From JANOYC01 sp031428675 (lineage in GTDB: Bacteria > Actinomycetota > Actinomycetes > Actinomycetales > Microbacteriaceae), in NCBI GenBank assembly GCA_031428675.1, contig JANOYC010000097.1, forward strand, positions 1-21,995: a DNA stretch of 21,995 nucleotides, written 5' to 3'. The notes under the pieces were generated by a model that made no database searches, was not told where the DNA came from, and saw nothing but the letters and a program-made list of their open reading frames with translations. Shown here in pieces: positions 21,991-21,995 of this stretch; position 1 is the first letter of the stretch, and every line of letters starts with the position of its first letter. The position numbers and the translations under genes were made by a program.

Positions 21991-21995
21991 TCGAA

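Overview
The window is high-GC, densely packed DNA with GTG starts, 4-bp stop/start overlaps and TANNNT-type -10 boxes placed for leaderless transcription. This points to an actinobacterium, most likely a Microbacteriaceae relative; the genus cannot be fixed from the sequence alone. No rRNA, tRNA, CRISPR array, insertion sequence or phage gene was seen, and no stretch over about 200 bases lacks a gene.

Bases 1-2355 hold a four-helix membrane protein of unknown role. Convergent to it are a class I methyltransferase and, upstream of that, a protein fusing a Cys-rich MetV/MTHFR_C-like domain to a MetF-like barrel.

Bases 2484-13322 are a purine/ureide catabolic island. The plus strand carries allantoinase (allB), uricase (pucL) and guanine deaminase (guaD). 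Convergent to these on the minus strand are OHCU decarboxylase (uraD) and 5-hydroxyisourate hydrolase (pucM). A MocA-like nucleotidyltransferase diverges from uraD. A minus-strand chain of overlapping genes follows: pucG (ureidoglycine-glyoxylate aminotransferase), allC (allantoate amidohydrolase), an RpiR-type regulator and sufU. Further upstream, also on the minus strand, lie an acetamidase/formamidase and a fused AtzH(HpxZ)-amidase. Together these would convert guanine to xanthine, then urate -> 5-hydroxyisourate -> OHCU -> (S)-allantoin -> allantoate -> ureidoglycine -> oxalurate plus glycine. The two amidases are candidates for onward breakdown of the oxalurate branch. Xanthine dehydrogenase and a purine transporter are not in the window, but MocA and SufU homologues suggest a molybdenum/Fe-S xanthine dehydrogenase nearby.

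Bases 13405-17014 encode a DUF1275/YoaK membrane protein, a large Ig-like-repeat surface protein with a polytopic membrane domain, and two small unknown proteins.

Bases 17076-21971 form an inorganic-carbon accumulation module. A divergent winged-helix regulator faces dabB (NuoL-like channel) across an operator-like inverted repeat. dabB is followed by dabA (DUF2309, Zn-binding, carbonic-anhydrase-like) and a PII-like protein translationally coupled to dabA.

The most interesting items are the HpxZ-amidase fusion beside pucG, the regulated DAB module with its own PII-like partner in a probable heterotroph, the MetV-MetF-like fusion, a perfect 18-bp inverted repeat straddling the allB stop codon, and a very compact bidirectional promoter between uraD and mocA.
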